64,000 bases of DNA from Chitinophaga solisilvae (GTDB lineage: Bacteria > Bacteroidota > Bacteroidia > Chitinophagales > Chitinophagaceae), in contig NZ_JAABOK010000011.1 in NCBI RefSeq assembly GCF_009928525.1, positions 62,001-126,000 of the forward strand, given 5' to 3'. Under the pieces are notes generated by a model. It worked only from the letters and a program-made list of their open reading frames with translations. It had not been told where the DNA came from and did not search any database. Shown one piece after another: positions 15,376 to 24,632 of the stretch. How positions within the stretch are numbered: the first letter of the stretch is position 1; every line of letters starts with the position of its first letter. The translations under genes were made by a program, and so were the position numbers.

Positions 15376-15591
15376 CTAGTGGCGCGTATTTTCATCTATA
15401 CGGAAGGATACTTTACATATCAGTCCGTAGGTAGTTATCTTCCCATCCTTCACATGCGCTTTAATATCTTTCACATAAACAGAATCAATGTTATGAATCG
15501 TTTTTGATACTTCGGTCACCGCATTATTCAGCGCATCTTCGATACCTTTTTCAGAGGAGGCAATTACCTCGATTACTTTTACAATAGCCAT
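15376..15591 (-). CDS. Dodecin-family flavin-binding protein
   Basis: 71 residues, the usual dodecin length. VIEVIASSEKGIEDALNNAVTEVSKTIHNIDSVYVKDIKAHVKDGKITTYGLICKVSFRI, quoted here in outline, matches the beta-alpha-beta-beta dodecin fold that assembles into a 12-mer storing FMN, FAD or riboflavin. The conserved Trp of archaeal dodecins is Tyr/Val-like here (SVYV), as in many bacterial ones. 71 bp after the DUF4180 gene on the same strand. Confidence 0.92.
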   Translation of the reverse strand: MAIVKVIEVIASSEKGIEDALNNAVTEVSKTIHNIDSVYVKDIKAHVKDGKITTYGLICKVSFRIDENTRH

Positions 15592-15662
15592 AACAAATGT
15601 TTTAAGGTATACAATCTGTCGGCGGATAATGTTCAGTAAAAGGGTCTGCCATAGCCGGACAT

Positions 15663-16019
15663 TTACCGGGCCTTGCTGACAGCGGCTTCCACAGTATCCA
15701 GGAAATTCACCAGCCTGCCTTTATTGCTTTCATAGATGAAGTCACGCAGACTTTTACCGGGGTATCCGGAGAAATCCCCGACAATGGCCAGCCGTACCTG
15801 GTAGGTGGAGCATTTTTGCAATACTTCACCGGCGAGGCCGGTCTTCAGATCAAAGAATTCCGGGGTAATGTTGTGTTCATGCAGTATAATACCGTTGAAA
15901 TCCTGATAGTACAGGTCCATAAATAACTGCAGGGCATCATCTGCCTGCCGGATCAGGATTTTCCCTGATGTTACTTCTGCTATGCGGTTGTTTCCGTTTT
16001 GATGGGTAATAATTTCCAT
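15663..16019 (-). CDS. DUF4180-domain protein
   Basis: 118 residues. RQADDALQLFMDLYYQDFNGIILHEHNITPEFFDLKTGLAGEVLQK and FSGYPGKSLRDFIYESNKG are the core of the DUF4180 family, small cytosolic proteins with a STAS-like alpha/beta fold and unknown function. In many genomes it sits near regulators of the TetR or MerR type, but none is adjacent here. ATG at 16019. Confidence 0.88.
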   Translation of the reverse strand: MEIITHQNGNNRIAEVTSGKILIRQADDALQLFMDLYYQDFNGIILHEHNITPEFFDLKTGLAGEVLQKCSTYQVRLAIVGDFSGYPGKSLRDFIYESNKGRLVNFLDTVEAAVSKAR

Positions 16020-16088
16020 GGGTTATCTGGCTCAAATATGCTGCAAAATAAGGTAATCCGGGATGAATAACGACAAAAGCCAGCACCT

Positions 16089-16640
16089 GTGAGTCAGGCG
16101 CCGGCGTTACCTCGTTGTGTTTTATTGTACGAACAGGCCAATGCCCGTTATTTACCAGTGACTGGCAGGCTGCGCTGCCTGTTCAGCAGCATACCGGCGG
16201 ATTGTTCCCGGTTGCCATCGCTGTTTAGAGAAAGACGGCCCGCACCGCCATTGGTTGCATGGAAAAAGGAGGTCTTGCTATCTCGACAAGTTCATGAATT
16301 TATCCCACAGACATTCAAAATCGATGTAGATCAGAAGGTATAATAAACAGGCACTTATGACGGATTACACGACATGGCTCAGCAGCAGCACCGGTTTTTC
16401 ATCAACCGCGACAGATTACTGGAAGGCTATTTTCAGCAACGGCACTTTATTATATAGCGATGCCACCTGCTGCATCACCACAAAGCCGGATCTTCCGGAA
16501 GGCCTCATGACGCTGAAAACCGCTGCCAGCTGGACAATGAAGCATCCGTAAGGCTGGCGCATGCAGCCAGGCTGACATTATTTGGCAAATGGGATTTTAT
16601 TGCCTCCCATTACCAGGAACAGATCACCGGCTGATATGCT
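16089..16640 (+). pseudogene. Possible decayed gene remnant, frames broken
   Basis: This stretch of about 550 bp has protein-like segments scattered over different plus-strand frames. One frame gives QVHEFIPQTFKIDVDQ before a stop. Another starts MTDYTTWLSSSTGFSSTATD at 16357. A third ends DNEASVRLAHAARLTLFGKW then DFIASHYQEQITG before a stop at about 16633. None gives a full-length product and I cannot name the family. It may be a degraded gene, or chance composition in intergenic DNA. Confidence 0.3.
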
Positions 16641-16650
16641 GCTGCTATAA

Positions 16651-16684
16651 ATGGTAAAGGCGTACTGTCGTACGCCTTTACCAT
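16651..16684 (-). terminator. 15-bp perfect hairpin, terminator of DUF2268-like gene
   Basis: ATGGTAAAGGCGTAC (16651-16665), loop TGTC, GTACGCCTTTACCAT (16670-16684). It sits 16 bp after the stop of the minus-strand protease gene; on that strand TTTATAGC follows. Confidence 0.7.
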
Positions 16685-16699
16685 GAGCTGTCAGGATAC

Positions 16700-17674
16700 T
16701 CAGTAATATGCGGAAGCTGACAGGAAAGCCGTAATGGCCGCCTGGTCTGCATAATTCAGGGTGATAATATCCTTCACTGCCTGTTGCTTGTCTTTCGCCC
16801 GCTTGTAATAAGACTTGCAGATAGTATATCCCATAAAATACCCCAGGTCGCCCATTGTCTTTGTTACTGTTCCGTTATACAGCCAGTTGGAATAATCTTC
16901 TCCCATCATTTCCTTTTTGAATGCTTCTTTCAGCGCCTTTTCATTTTCTCTGCCATAACGCAGGTAGGCATTCTGCAGCGGTTGCCGCAGCACCAGTTCT
17001 GTGATAAAGTCGCAGGCCCCTTCACAGAGGGACTGTCCCAGCAGGGTTTTGCCTTCGCTCTTCTGCTGCGTGTGTACGTACTCGTGCACCACCACCGGAA
17101 TGATGTTATTGGTTTGCTGCGACTGAAAGAAGTTCGCCAGTCTTTTATCCGGAAACTCAGATACATCGGTAGCGGGATCGCCCATGGTTATTTCAGATCC
17201 GATGAGCACCATGGAATCTTTGGTGGTACCCGCCGCGCGGATGGCAGTGATAGTAAAGAATATCTTTGCCGGGCGATACTCAGGATACAACACGTTGAAA
17301 TCCCGGATATGCTTTTCAATTGCCGGAATTTTTTCCTTAATCGTAAACGTATTGCTACGGATAGAACTCCAGAACCGGGGATATTTATTCACCGCATCTA
17401 CCAGCCTGGCAGCATCAAATCTCCTGAGCTTCATGAATGCCTTTAATCCGTCAGTACCTTTATCAATATACATGGATTGCATCAGCTGTACCTGTTTTTC
17501 TCTATCCTGCAAAGGCCGGACGCTGTCATAGGCAGCCCAGAAATGATCGATATCGGATGTTAGTGCGGCAGGTTCATGTTGTGAAAACGCGGACAACGGG
17601 CATACCAGAGAAAATACAAATGCAGCAAAATACACACGCGTGTTTTTGCGCAAAGAGCAGCATAATTTTTTCAT
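16700..17674 (-). CDS. Secreted DUF2268/GldB-like zinc peptidase
   Basis: 324 residues. Signal peptide 1-32 (VFSLVCPLSAFSQ). The zinc motif is HEYVH (HExxH, about residue 200) followed by LCEGACDFITEL, which supplies the third ligand Glu as in gluzincin-like DUF2268 proteases. YPEYRPAKIFFTITAIRAAGT is the typical preceding strand, and the GYTICKSYYKRAKDKQQAVKDI helix ends the domain. Such proteins are widespread in Bacteroidota periplasm or outer membrane; GldB of the gliding machinery is a distant relative. No gliding gene is nearby. Confidence 0.8.
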   Translation of the reverse strand: MKKLCCSLRKNTRVYFAAFVFSLVCPLSAFSQHEPAALTSDIDHFWAAYDSVRPLQDREKQVQLMQSMYIDKGTDGLKAFMKLRRFDAARLVDAVNKYPRFWSSIRSNTFTIKEKIPAIEKHIRDFNVLYPEYRPAKIFFTITAIRAAGTTKDSMVLIGSEITMGDPATDVSEFPDKRLANFFQSQQTNNIIPVVVHEYVHTQQKSEGKTLLGQSLCEGACDFITELVLRQPLQNAYLRYGRENEKALKEAFKKEMMGEDYSNWLYNGTVTKTMGDLGYFMGYTICKSYYKRAKDKQQAVKDIITLNYADQAAITAFLSASAYY

Positions 17675-17828
17675 TTGATCCAGAAATTTTTGACAGTTGA
17701 TATTGGTTGTATTATTCCTCCGGGCATAGGATTTAAAAGTAAAATTAGTAAAATTCGGCCGTCACTTCAGAGAAGATTTTGTTATTTTATTATTTAATGA
17801 TCTGAGATTTAATCTGAGCGGGTATAAA

Positions 17829-18404
17829 ATGCAGCGTATGCAGGAAATATTAAGACAACATATTGAAAAGATAGTACCGCTCACGGATGATGAGTTTACC
17901 TTTATCGCTGCTCATTTCAGCATCCGGCATGCCGCCAGGGGCGAGTTTCTGTTTCAGCAGGGAGAACGGGTAAAGTATTCCTATTTTGTTGTATCCGGAC
18001 TTTTAAAGCTGGTATATGACGATGATTCCAGCAAACAGCATATTGCTTCCTTTGCCATGGAAGACTGGTGGGAAAGCGACTACCTGGCCTTTTATACGCA
18101 GCGTAACGCTACCATGTCCCTGCAATGCATAGAAGCTACCGATTTATTTTGTCTTACCCTGGAAGATTACCGGCAGCTCTGCGCCGGTCTTCGTAAGATG
18201 GAGCAGTTCTTTCTGCATAAATCCAACTACGGTAATATCGGCGCACAGCAGCGGATATTATCCTTTCTCACCTCCAATGCCAAGGAGCGCTATGAGCAGT
18301 TGCTGCACCGGTATCCTTCCCTCCTTCAAAGAGTACCTAAAACACAGCTGGCCGCCTACCTGGGCGTTTCGCGGGAAACCCTCAGCAGGCTTGGCCGTTC
18401 ATGA
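17829..18404 (+). CDS. Crp/Fnr-family transcriptional regulator
   Basis: 191 residues. cNMP-binding-like beta roll with GEFLFQQGERVKYSYFVVSGLLKL (about 38-61), and C-terminal HTH VPKTQLAAYLGVSRETLSRL. The product stops at RLGRS, directly after the recognition helix, as in the other Crp/Fnr gene here at 1503. No Fnr-type Fe-S Cys set. It may regulate the RidA-like gene starting 143 bp downstream. Confidence 0.9.
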   Translation: MQRMQEILRQHIEKIVPLTDDEFTFIAAHFSIRHAARGEFLFQQGERVKYSYFVVSGLLKLVYDDDSSKQHIASFAMEDWWESDYLAFYTQRNATMSLQCIEATDLFCLTLEDYRQLCAGLRKMEQFFLHKSNYGNIGAQQRILSFLTSNAKERYEQLLHRYPSLLQRVPKTQLAAYLGVSRETLSRLGRS

Positions 18405-18547
18405 GCCGCACCTCCATCATATTCCATATCCTGCCTGAAACGTTACCTGAATTGTGATATTTGTCACACGTAAAAAACGATCGTTGTTATCATCTTTGCA
18501 GCATAGATTTTATTACCCGTTGGCGCCAACACATTTATCATACAAAA

Positions 18548-18940
18548 ATGGAAAAACGAGTAATCAATCCCTGGCAATGGCAGGATCAGCGCAGCTATGC
18601 GCAGGCCGTTGAAGTGAAACAACCGGAAAGCATCCTGTACTGTTCAGGACAGGCCGCTATCAGCACTGACGGCATTTCCAGCAACAGCGACATGAAAACA
18701 CAGCTGCTCCAGGCCCTGGAAAACCTGGAAACAGTTATCCATACCGCCGGCTACTCCTGCAGCGGCATTGTAAGGTTAAATATCTATACTACCGCCACCG
18801 CTGAGCTGTGGGAATGTTTTGATATTTTCCGGGAATGGATCGCCAGGCACGGCGTACAGCAGGCCCTCACCCTGCTGGAAGTTAAAAGCCTCTTTGAAAC
18901 ACTAAAGGTAGAACTGGAAGCCACGGTGGTGAAAACGTGA
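18548..18940 (+). CDS. RidA/YjgF-family protein
   Basis: 130 residues from ATG 18548 (MEKRVINPWQWQDQRSYAQA). ILYCSGQAAISTDG, LLQALENLETVIHTAGYSCSGIVRLNIYTT and the C-terminal ALTLLEVKSLFETLKVELEAT are the chorismate-mutase-like RidA trimer fold. The Arg in IVRLN is the residue that binds the imine carboxylate in RidA. Catalytic members hydrolyse 2-aminoacrylate; this one is more likely a Rid2-7 type with an unknown substrate. Followed by an inverted repeat. Confidence 0.88.
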   Translation: MEKRVINPWQWQDQRSYAQAVEVKQPESILYCSGQAAISTDGISSNSDMKTQLLQALENLETVIHTAGYSCSGIVRLNIYTTATAELWECFDIFREWIARHGVQQALTLLEVKSLFETLKVELEATVVKT

Positions 18941-18955
18941 GACATTTGAGATGTG

Positions 18956-19064
18956 ATTATTTGAGATTTGGTTATTTGAGATTTTCTTCCCGGCAAGATG
19001 CCCTCTGTATTTAAGAAGACACACTGCAGAGAAGAAAATCTCAAATAACCAAATCTCAAATAAT
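18956..19064. repeat. Perfect 34-bp inverted repeat, TTATTTGAGATTTGG type
   Basis: Arms 18956-18989 and 19031-19064 are exact reverse complements (ATTATTTGAGATTTGGTTAT, then TTGAGATTTTCTTC), with a 41-nt loop. The arm is internally a direct repeat of TTATTTGAGATTT. A lone arm of the same sequence follows the next gene at 21653-21675. Confidence 0.95.
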
Positions 19065-19206
19065 TAAATGGCTGTCCGGATCCGGACGCTGCCTGCGTTC
19101 ATATGCGGACAAACAAACAATACAGGAACGTGTAAAAGAGCCATATTTCAGCATTTACAGGGGTGGCAGCATTCTTGTGTTAGCGGGTGGGAGAAAAAAG
19201 CCGGAC

Positions 19207-21639
19207 ATGTTAAGCAGCTATTTCAAAATCGCCTGGCGTAATCTGGCCAGACAGAAAATGTATGCAGCCATTAAGATATGCGGATTTGCACTGGGCATTG
19301 CCTCGTGCCTGCTGATCTTTTTATATATCATGAATGAGCTGAGCTTCGACCGGCACATTCCGCAGGCAGATCGTATTTACCGGGTAATCGGCATCATCAA
19401 TAACAAGATGGTGACAGAGAAGGGCTGCGCGTGGCCGGCGCCGCTGGCAGCCACGCTGCAGAAAGACTATCCGGAAGTAGAGAAGACCGGCAGATACCTG
19501 GATAACCCCGGCTGGAGCGGTGCGGGTAACAGTCAGGTCAGGCGGGCAGACCGCACCGGCAACAGCTATGAAGAAGGGCTGGTATATGCAGATCAGGAAC
19601 TGCTGGATATACTGCAGCCTCCTTTTATTTACGGTAACCCTGCACAGGCGCTGACGGAGCCGAATACCATTGTCATCACACAACGTAAAGCAGCAAAGTA
19701 TTTCCCGGGAGAAAACCCGGTGGGTAAACTGCTTATCCTCAACGATAAAACAGATAAGCCTTATAAAATCGGCGGCGTTATAGCTGATTTCCCTTCTACC
19801 TCCCACTTCCGGCAGGATTTTCTGATAACGCTCAAAGGAGTTGAATTCTGGCCCGGCGAACAAACATTCTGGAGAGCATCCAATTATACTACATATGTTA
19901 AACTGCGCGCCGGTACTGATGTTGCGGCGCTGGAAAACAAAATCACCACCGGCATCATCCGGGGGTACTATGTTCCTGCCATGAAGGAAGTCGGAGATGT
20001 GAATGCCGCTACCATGGCAGAAAAAGCAAAGATTACGCTGCAACCTGTGGCAGACATCCATCTCAGGTCTGCCGGTATACAGGACGGTATACATCACGGT
20101 GACATACGCCTGGTATGGCTCTTTGGAGCTGTGGCGGGATTCATTCTCCTGATTGCCTGCATCAATTTCATGAACCTGACTACCGCCCGTTCGGCCGGCA
20201 GAGCGAAGGAAATAGGACTTAAAAAAGCAATCGGCGCAGCGCGTTCCGGCCTGATACGCCAGTTCCTTGCGGAGTCTTTGCTGTACAGTTTTCTTTCCTT
20301 CCTCCTGGGCATCCTGCTGGCATATCTGCTGCTGCCTTTTTTCAATTCGCTCGCCTCCCGGTCCCTGACAATCCCCTGGGCCGCCTGGTGGTTTACACCA
20401 GGGATACTGGTTTCCATCATTATAGTAGGCATAGTGGCAGGGCTGTATCCCGCCTTTTATCTGTCCTCCCTGAAGCCGGTGCAGGTACTCAAAGGCGGCG
20501 CTGCCGCCGGCAATAAAAGCGCCACCCTGCGCAGCGTACTGGTCGTATTCCAGTTTGCCGCTTCCGTTATACTCATTGTGGCTACTATGATTATCTACCG
20601 GCAGATGGGATATATCCTGCATAAGAAGGCTGGTTTTGACAAAGAACAGGTGTTGCTGATACAGGGCGCCGGTACATTGAAAGAGCAGGCGCAGACCTTT
20701 AAGAAAGCCTTGCTGCAGGTACCGGGCGTTGCACATGCTACCATCAGCGGCTACTTACCGGTGGAGGGCACGCAGCGGGATCAGAATGCCTTCTGGAATG
20801 AAGGCAGACGGGAATCAGAGAGTGCTGTCGGCGCTCAGATATGGAGTGTGGATCCGGATTATATCCAGACACTGGGCATGCATATCGCGGAGGGCCGTAA
20901 TTTTTCAGCTGCCATGCCTACCGATTCACAGGCGGTGATTATCAACCAGGCGATGGCCCGCCGGCTGAACCTGAAAAACCCGCTGGAAAAACGCGTTTCC
21001 AACTCCGGACAAACCTTTACCGTCATCGGTGTGCTGGAAAATTTCCACTATGAATCTATGAAACAGGAAATAGGTCCGCTTTGCCTCAGGCTCGGTGGCT
21101 ATCCGGATATGGTAGCTGTTAAAATACAATCGCCGGACCTGCCGCAGGTGCTGGCATCCGTCAATAGCGTGTGGAAGAGCTTTGCACCGCATCAACCGAT
21201 ACGCTATACTTTTATGGATGAAACCTTTGCCCGCATGTATGAAGATGTACAGCAGGCCGGACGCATATTCACCACTTTTGCGATCCTGGCTGTTACGGTG
21301 GCCTGTCTGGGATTACTGGGCCTTTCCGCCTTTATTGCAGAACAACGCACGCGGGAAATAGGTGTGCGCAAAGTACTGGGCGCCAGTGTACAACAGGTAG
21401 TGATATTATTATCAAAGGATTTCCTGCGGCTGGTACTCATTGCCATTATCGTGGCTGTTCCGCTGGTATGGTACGGCATGAACCGCTGGCTGGAGAATTT
21501 TGCCTATCATGTTAACATCGGCTGGACAGTATTTGTGGTGGCCGGTATGATGGCAGTCACCATCGCACTGATTACCGTTTCCTTCCAGTCAGTGAAGGCA
21601 GCATTGATGAACCCGGTGAAATCGTTAAAAGCGGAGTGA
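19207..21639 (+). CDS. MacB/FtsX-like ABC transporter permease
   Basis: 810 residues from ATG 19207 (MLSSYFKIAWRNLARQKMYA); a GTG 30 bp earlier is less likely. Two MacB-type periplasmic domains, each followed by an FtsX permease module: hydrophobic segments near residues 20-41, about 305-325, 365-385 and 405-430, then a further TM at about 450 and three near the C-terminus (residues ~685-800). AAKYFPGENPVGKLLIL and EQRTREIGVRKVLGASVQQVV are typical. In Bacteroidota these long single-gene permeases occur in large numbers, often without an adjacent ATPase, as here. Likely moves lipids, peptides or signals out of the periplasm. Confidence 0.9.
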   Translation: MLSSYFKIAWRNLARQKMYAAIKICGFALGIASCLLIFLYIMNELSFDRHIPQADRIYRVIGIINNKMVTEKGCAWPAPLAATLQKDYPEVEKTGRYLDNPGWSGAGNSQVRRADRTGNSYEEGLVYADQELLDILQPPFIYGNPAQALTEPNTIVITQRKAAKYFPGENPVGKLLILNDKTDKPYKIGGVIADFPSTSHFRQDFLITLKGVEFWPGEQTFWRASNYTTYVKLRAGTDVAALENKITTGIIRGYYVPAMKEVGDVNAATMAEKAKITLQPVADIHLRSAGIQDGIHHGDIRLVWLFGAVAGFILLIACINFMNLTTARSAGRAKEIGLKKAIGAARSGLIRQFLAESLLYSFLSFLLGILLAYLLLPFFNSLASRSLTIPWAAWWFTPGILVSIIIVGIVAGLYPAFYLSSLKPVQVLKGGAAAGNKSATLRSVLVVFQFAASVILIVATMIIYRQMGYILHKKAGFDKEQVLLIQGAGTLKEQAQTFKKALLQVPGVAHATISGYLPVEGTQRDQNAFWNEGRRESESAVGAQIWSVDPDYIQTLGMHIAEGRNFSAAMPTDSQAVIINQAMARRLNLKNPLEKRVSNSGQTFTVIGVLENFHYESMKQEIGPLCLRLGGYPDMVAVKIQSPDLPQVLASVNSVWKSFAPHQPIRYTFMDETFARMYEDVQQAGRIFTTFAILAVTVACLGLLGLSAFIAEQRTREIGVRKVLGASVQQVVILLSKDFLRLVLIAIIVAVPLVWYGMNRWLENFAYHVNIGWTVFVVAGMMAVTIALITVSFQSVKAALMNPVKSLKAE

Positions 21640-21652
21640 TTTTATTATTTTT

Positions 21653-21675
21653 TTTATTTGAGATTTGGTTATTTT
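21653..21675. repeat. Lone arm of the TTATTTGAGATTTGG repeat
   Basis: TTATTTGAGATTTGGTTATT repeats the arm at 18956-18989 and lies after the permease stop. No matching second arm follows. Confidence 0.75.
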
Positions 21676-21764
21676 TTCCTGCCGTTTGTGTGGTGTGGTT
21701 TGATGATTAAATTGTTTTACTGCCATTACTTTTCCTGTTGTTTGTGTTGCGTTGGGAGATCTGA

Positions 21765-22808
21765 CTACTTTACCTGCTCCCACCATTTGTTCCAGGTTTT
21801 GCCGGGCTGGTCCAGGTTTACCTTTTCGCCGATCAGTGGCGTGATAACCGGCACGCCGGCCGCTTCGGCCAGTGAGGTCACCCATTGTAAAGGTTCATAC
21901 CAGGGATGTTGGGCCAGCTTGAATTTAGAATGATGCACCGGCATCAGGTTCTTTGCCTGCAGCTCCCTGGCTTCTGTTACCACTTCATTTGGCAGGGAAT
22001 GGATGTAGGGCCATTTCTCATTGTATTGCCCGCATTCCAGGATGGCCAGATCAAAAGGTCCGAATTGTGCGCCTATACTCTTAAAATGCGGACCATAGCC
22101 ACTGTCGCCGCCCAGGAATAATTTCCTGGCTGGCGTTTGCCATACAAAGGAGGTCCATAGTGAAATATTGCGGTGCAGCAGCCTGCCGGAAAAATGCCGT
22201 GCAGGCGTTAACGTTATCGTATTACCGGCGCCCAATGTTTCCGTCTGATACCAGTTCTTTTCAACAAGTTTATTTTTGTCCCAGGCCCAGTACTCAAAAT
22301 GCTGCGCTACTCCCAGTCCGCAGATCACCTTTTTCACTTTTTGCTTCAGCAGCTGCATGGTAGGATAATCCAGATGATCCCAATGGTCATGGGAAATAAG
22401 GAGCACATCTATCTCCGGCATATCATCCGCATGGTAAATATCTGCACCGGGAAATGCTTTTACCGATCCCCGGATGGGCGATGCATTACCGCTGAATACA
22501 GGGTCTACCAGGAGTTTCAGGCCCTCGGCCTGGATGAAGTAGGAACTGTGTCCGAACCATACCAGTACATTTTCTTCCGGCGCCAGGCTTTTCAGATCCG
22601 TTTTCACGGAAGGCAGCGGACGCGATGGCTCGGTATCTGTATGCTTCCCGAAAAACTGCCACAGCACCTTCATCATATTCTCTCCTTCCACCAGTGCTGG
22701 TGTAGGGATCAGGTTCTGAAACTGCCCGCTTTTATAATTGGAAAGCGTATTAAAATATGCTTTCCGTCCGGCATCGGGGAACCGGCCATATTTCTTACTT
22801 AAAGCCAT
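21765..22808 (-). CDS. MBL-fold hydrolase, NAPE-PLD/UlaG-like
   Basis: 347 residues. Metallo-beta-lactamase motif HDHWDH (His140, His142, Asp144, His145), FGHSSYFIQAEGLKLLVDPVFSG as the first strands, further ligands in PARHF and GGDSGYG (His and Asp), and a C-terminal HHSKFKL. The N-terminal extension of about 75 residues is typical of the N-acylphosphatidylethanolamine phospholipase D-like group. The start overlaps the antiporter stop by one base (TAATG), so it is translationally coupled as the second gene of that operon. Confidence 0.9.
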   Translation of the reverse strand: MALSKKYGRFPDAGRKAYFNTLSNYKSGQFQNLIPTPALVEGENMMKVLWQFFGKHTDTEPSRPLPSVKTDLKSLAPEENVLVWFGHSSYFIQAEGLKLLVDPVFSGNASPIRGSVKAFPGADIYHADDMPEIDVLLISHDHWDHLDYPTMQLLKQKVKKVICGLGVAQHFEYWAWDKNKLVEKNWYQTETLGAGNTITLTPARHFSGRLLHRNISLWTSFVWQTPARKLFLGGDSGYGPHFKSIGAQFGPFDLAILECGQYNEKWPYIHSLPNEVVTEARELQAKNLMPVHHSKFKLAQHPWYEPLQWVTSLAEAAGVPVITPLIGEKVNLDQPGKTWNKWWEQVK

Positions 22809-24385
22809 TATTCCAGTTTTAGTTTTTCTTCTTCCAGGTCTATCTGGTGAAGAAATTTCCTGACAATTTCTTCATCAATACGCTGTTCTTCCTTGTTCAT
22901 CTGCAATAACAGCTGACGTTGCCTGTCAAGAATTTTTTTATAGATAGATTTAATATTTGCAGGAACATTTACTGTTTCATCAGATTCCAGCTGGTTCTGC
23001 CACAGCCGTGATAATTTCTGCAGATGGAAGCTGTGCGACAGTTCCTCCTGATGATCTGCCCGGAGCATAGCCAGCGATACTTTTGCCAGCTCTTCCCGGA
23101 GCAGGGCAGCCGTTTCTTCCTCCGGCATATGGTCGTTGAATGCCGGCAGCTTCACTTTCCTGATCAGCAGTGGCAGCGTTAACCCCTGCAATACCAGCGT
23201 TACCAGGATAACGATGAAGGTGATGTACAATACCAGATTCCGGTGCGGGAAGGCCGCTCCGCTGCTGGTGATAACAGGAACCGACAACGCCGCTGCCAGC
23301 GAAACCACGCCGCGCATGCCTGTCCAGCCCATAATGAGCGGCGCTCTGGCCCCCGGATTCTTATCTGCCACCGTAATAAAATAACTCGCAATCCGGGTAA
23401 CAATCAATGCCCCGAAGCCTGCCAGCATTCTGCCTAAAATCAACACTGCTGTAATCAGCAGCCCGTATCCCGTTGCCTCATAAAAGCCAATGCCTTCCTG
23501 CTTCAGGGCGGAAGTAATTTCAGGAAGATCTAACCCGATCAACATAAATACCAGGCCGTTTAACAAAAAGACAAAGCTCTGCCAGACATTCTCTCCTCTT
23601 AAACGGGAGGAGCTGCCCAGGAAACGATGCCGGTGATAAGAGAGAAAAAGGCCACCGCTGACTACAGCCAGCACACCGGAAGCATGTACTTCCTCTGCTG
23701 CAATATACATGGCGTAAGGCGTTACCAGGGTAAGGATAATGTCCATATTCACGTCTGTCGGCAGCCACTTGTGCGCCTTGAGAAAAACAAATCCCACTGC
23801 CAGACCGATGAGGATACCACCAATCACCATCCAGACAAAACTCAGCGCAGCATTATACCAGATGAACTGCCCGGTAGATACGGCGATAGCGGCAAAACGG
23901 AAAATAATCAGGGAGGAAGCGTCGTTCAGCAGACTTTCTCCTTCCAGGATGGAAGACATTCTTTTCGGTACCTTCACAAACTTCAGGATGGCGCTGGCAC
24001 TTACCGCATCCGGCGGAGAAACAATGCCGCCCAGCAGGAAACCCAGTGCCAGCGAGAACCCCGGAATGAAAGCATTGGCCGCCAGCGCAACCGAAATAGC
24101 TGTCAGAAATACAACTACAAAGGCAAAACTGCCGATGATCCTGCGCCAGAACCACAATTCCTTCCAGGAATTTGCCCAGGCGGCTTCATACAATAACGGT
24201 GGCAGGAAAATAATGAAAATCAGTTCAGGATCTATTTTGAGCGCAGGTATACCGGGAATAAAACTGATACCCAGGCCGGCCAGCACCAGCAATACAGGGT
24301 AAGCTACCCTGATCCTGTTGCCCAGCATTATCAGCAGAATAATCAGGACTATCAGTCCTAAATAAAAGGGGAAGTGTTCCAGCAT
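22808..24385 (-). CDS. CPA1-family Na+/H+ antiporter
   Basis: 525 residues. About 12 membrane segments in residues 1-410, with GFLLGGIVSPPDAVSASAIL and the EGESLLNDASS motif (Asn-Asp ion site) that define CPA1/NhaP-type exchangers. The last ~115 residues are a charged cytosolic tail (EEETAALLREELAKVSLAML ... LHQIDLEEEKLKLE) likely regulatory. First gene of a two-gene unit with the MBL hydrolase. Role: sodium and pH homeostasis. Confidence 0.92.
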   Translation of the reverse strand: MLEHFPFYLGLIVLIILLIMLGNRIRVAYPVLLVLAGLGISFIPGIPALKIDPELIFIIFLPPLLYEAAWANSWKELWFWRRIIGSFAFVVVFLTAISVALAANAFIPGFSLALGFLLGGIVSPPDAVSASAILKFVKVPKRMSSILEGESLLNDASSLIIFRFAAIAVSTGQFIWYNAALSFVWMVIGGILIGLAVGFVFLKAHKWLPTDVNMDIILTLVTPYAMYIAAEEVHASGVLAVVSGGLFLSYHRHRFLGSSSRLRGENVWQSFVFLLNGLVFMLIGLDLPEITSALKQEGIGFYEATGYGLLITAVLILGRMLAGFGALIVTRIASYFITVADKNPGARAPLIMGWTGMRGVVSLAAALSVPVITSSGAAFPHRNLVLYITFIVILVTLVLQGLTLPLLIRKVKLPAFNDHMPEEETAALLREELAKVSLAMLRADHQEELSHSFHLQKLSRLWQNQLESDETVNVPANIKSIYKKILDRQRQLLLQMNKEEQRIDEEIVRKFLHQIDLEEEKLKLE

Positions 24386-24632
24386 ATCAGATCTTAGTTG
24401 TTATGGTTTGATGTTAAATCCTGCACAATTTGCAAATTTCCCGGCATTTAAGCGCTTTCTGAAATTCATCATATGCTACCTTATACAGCTCCGACAGCAT
24501 ACCTTCATCTTTCTTCGCTTTTCCACACCACACACACATGATAAAAATAGCATTTTGTCCGCCATTCCGGAAGAAGAATTCTGGCAGTTTCGGTACATTC
24601 GGGCAGGGCTATCAGAAAAAATATATGTTCAA

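Noticed and set aside
19321..20736. 471-codon open frame on the minus strand
   Set aside because: Lies wholly antisense to the MacB-like permease, has an odd Cys/Gln/Arg-rich composition and no motif.
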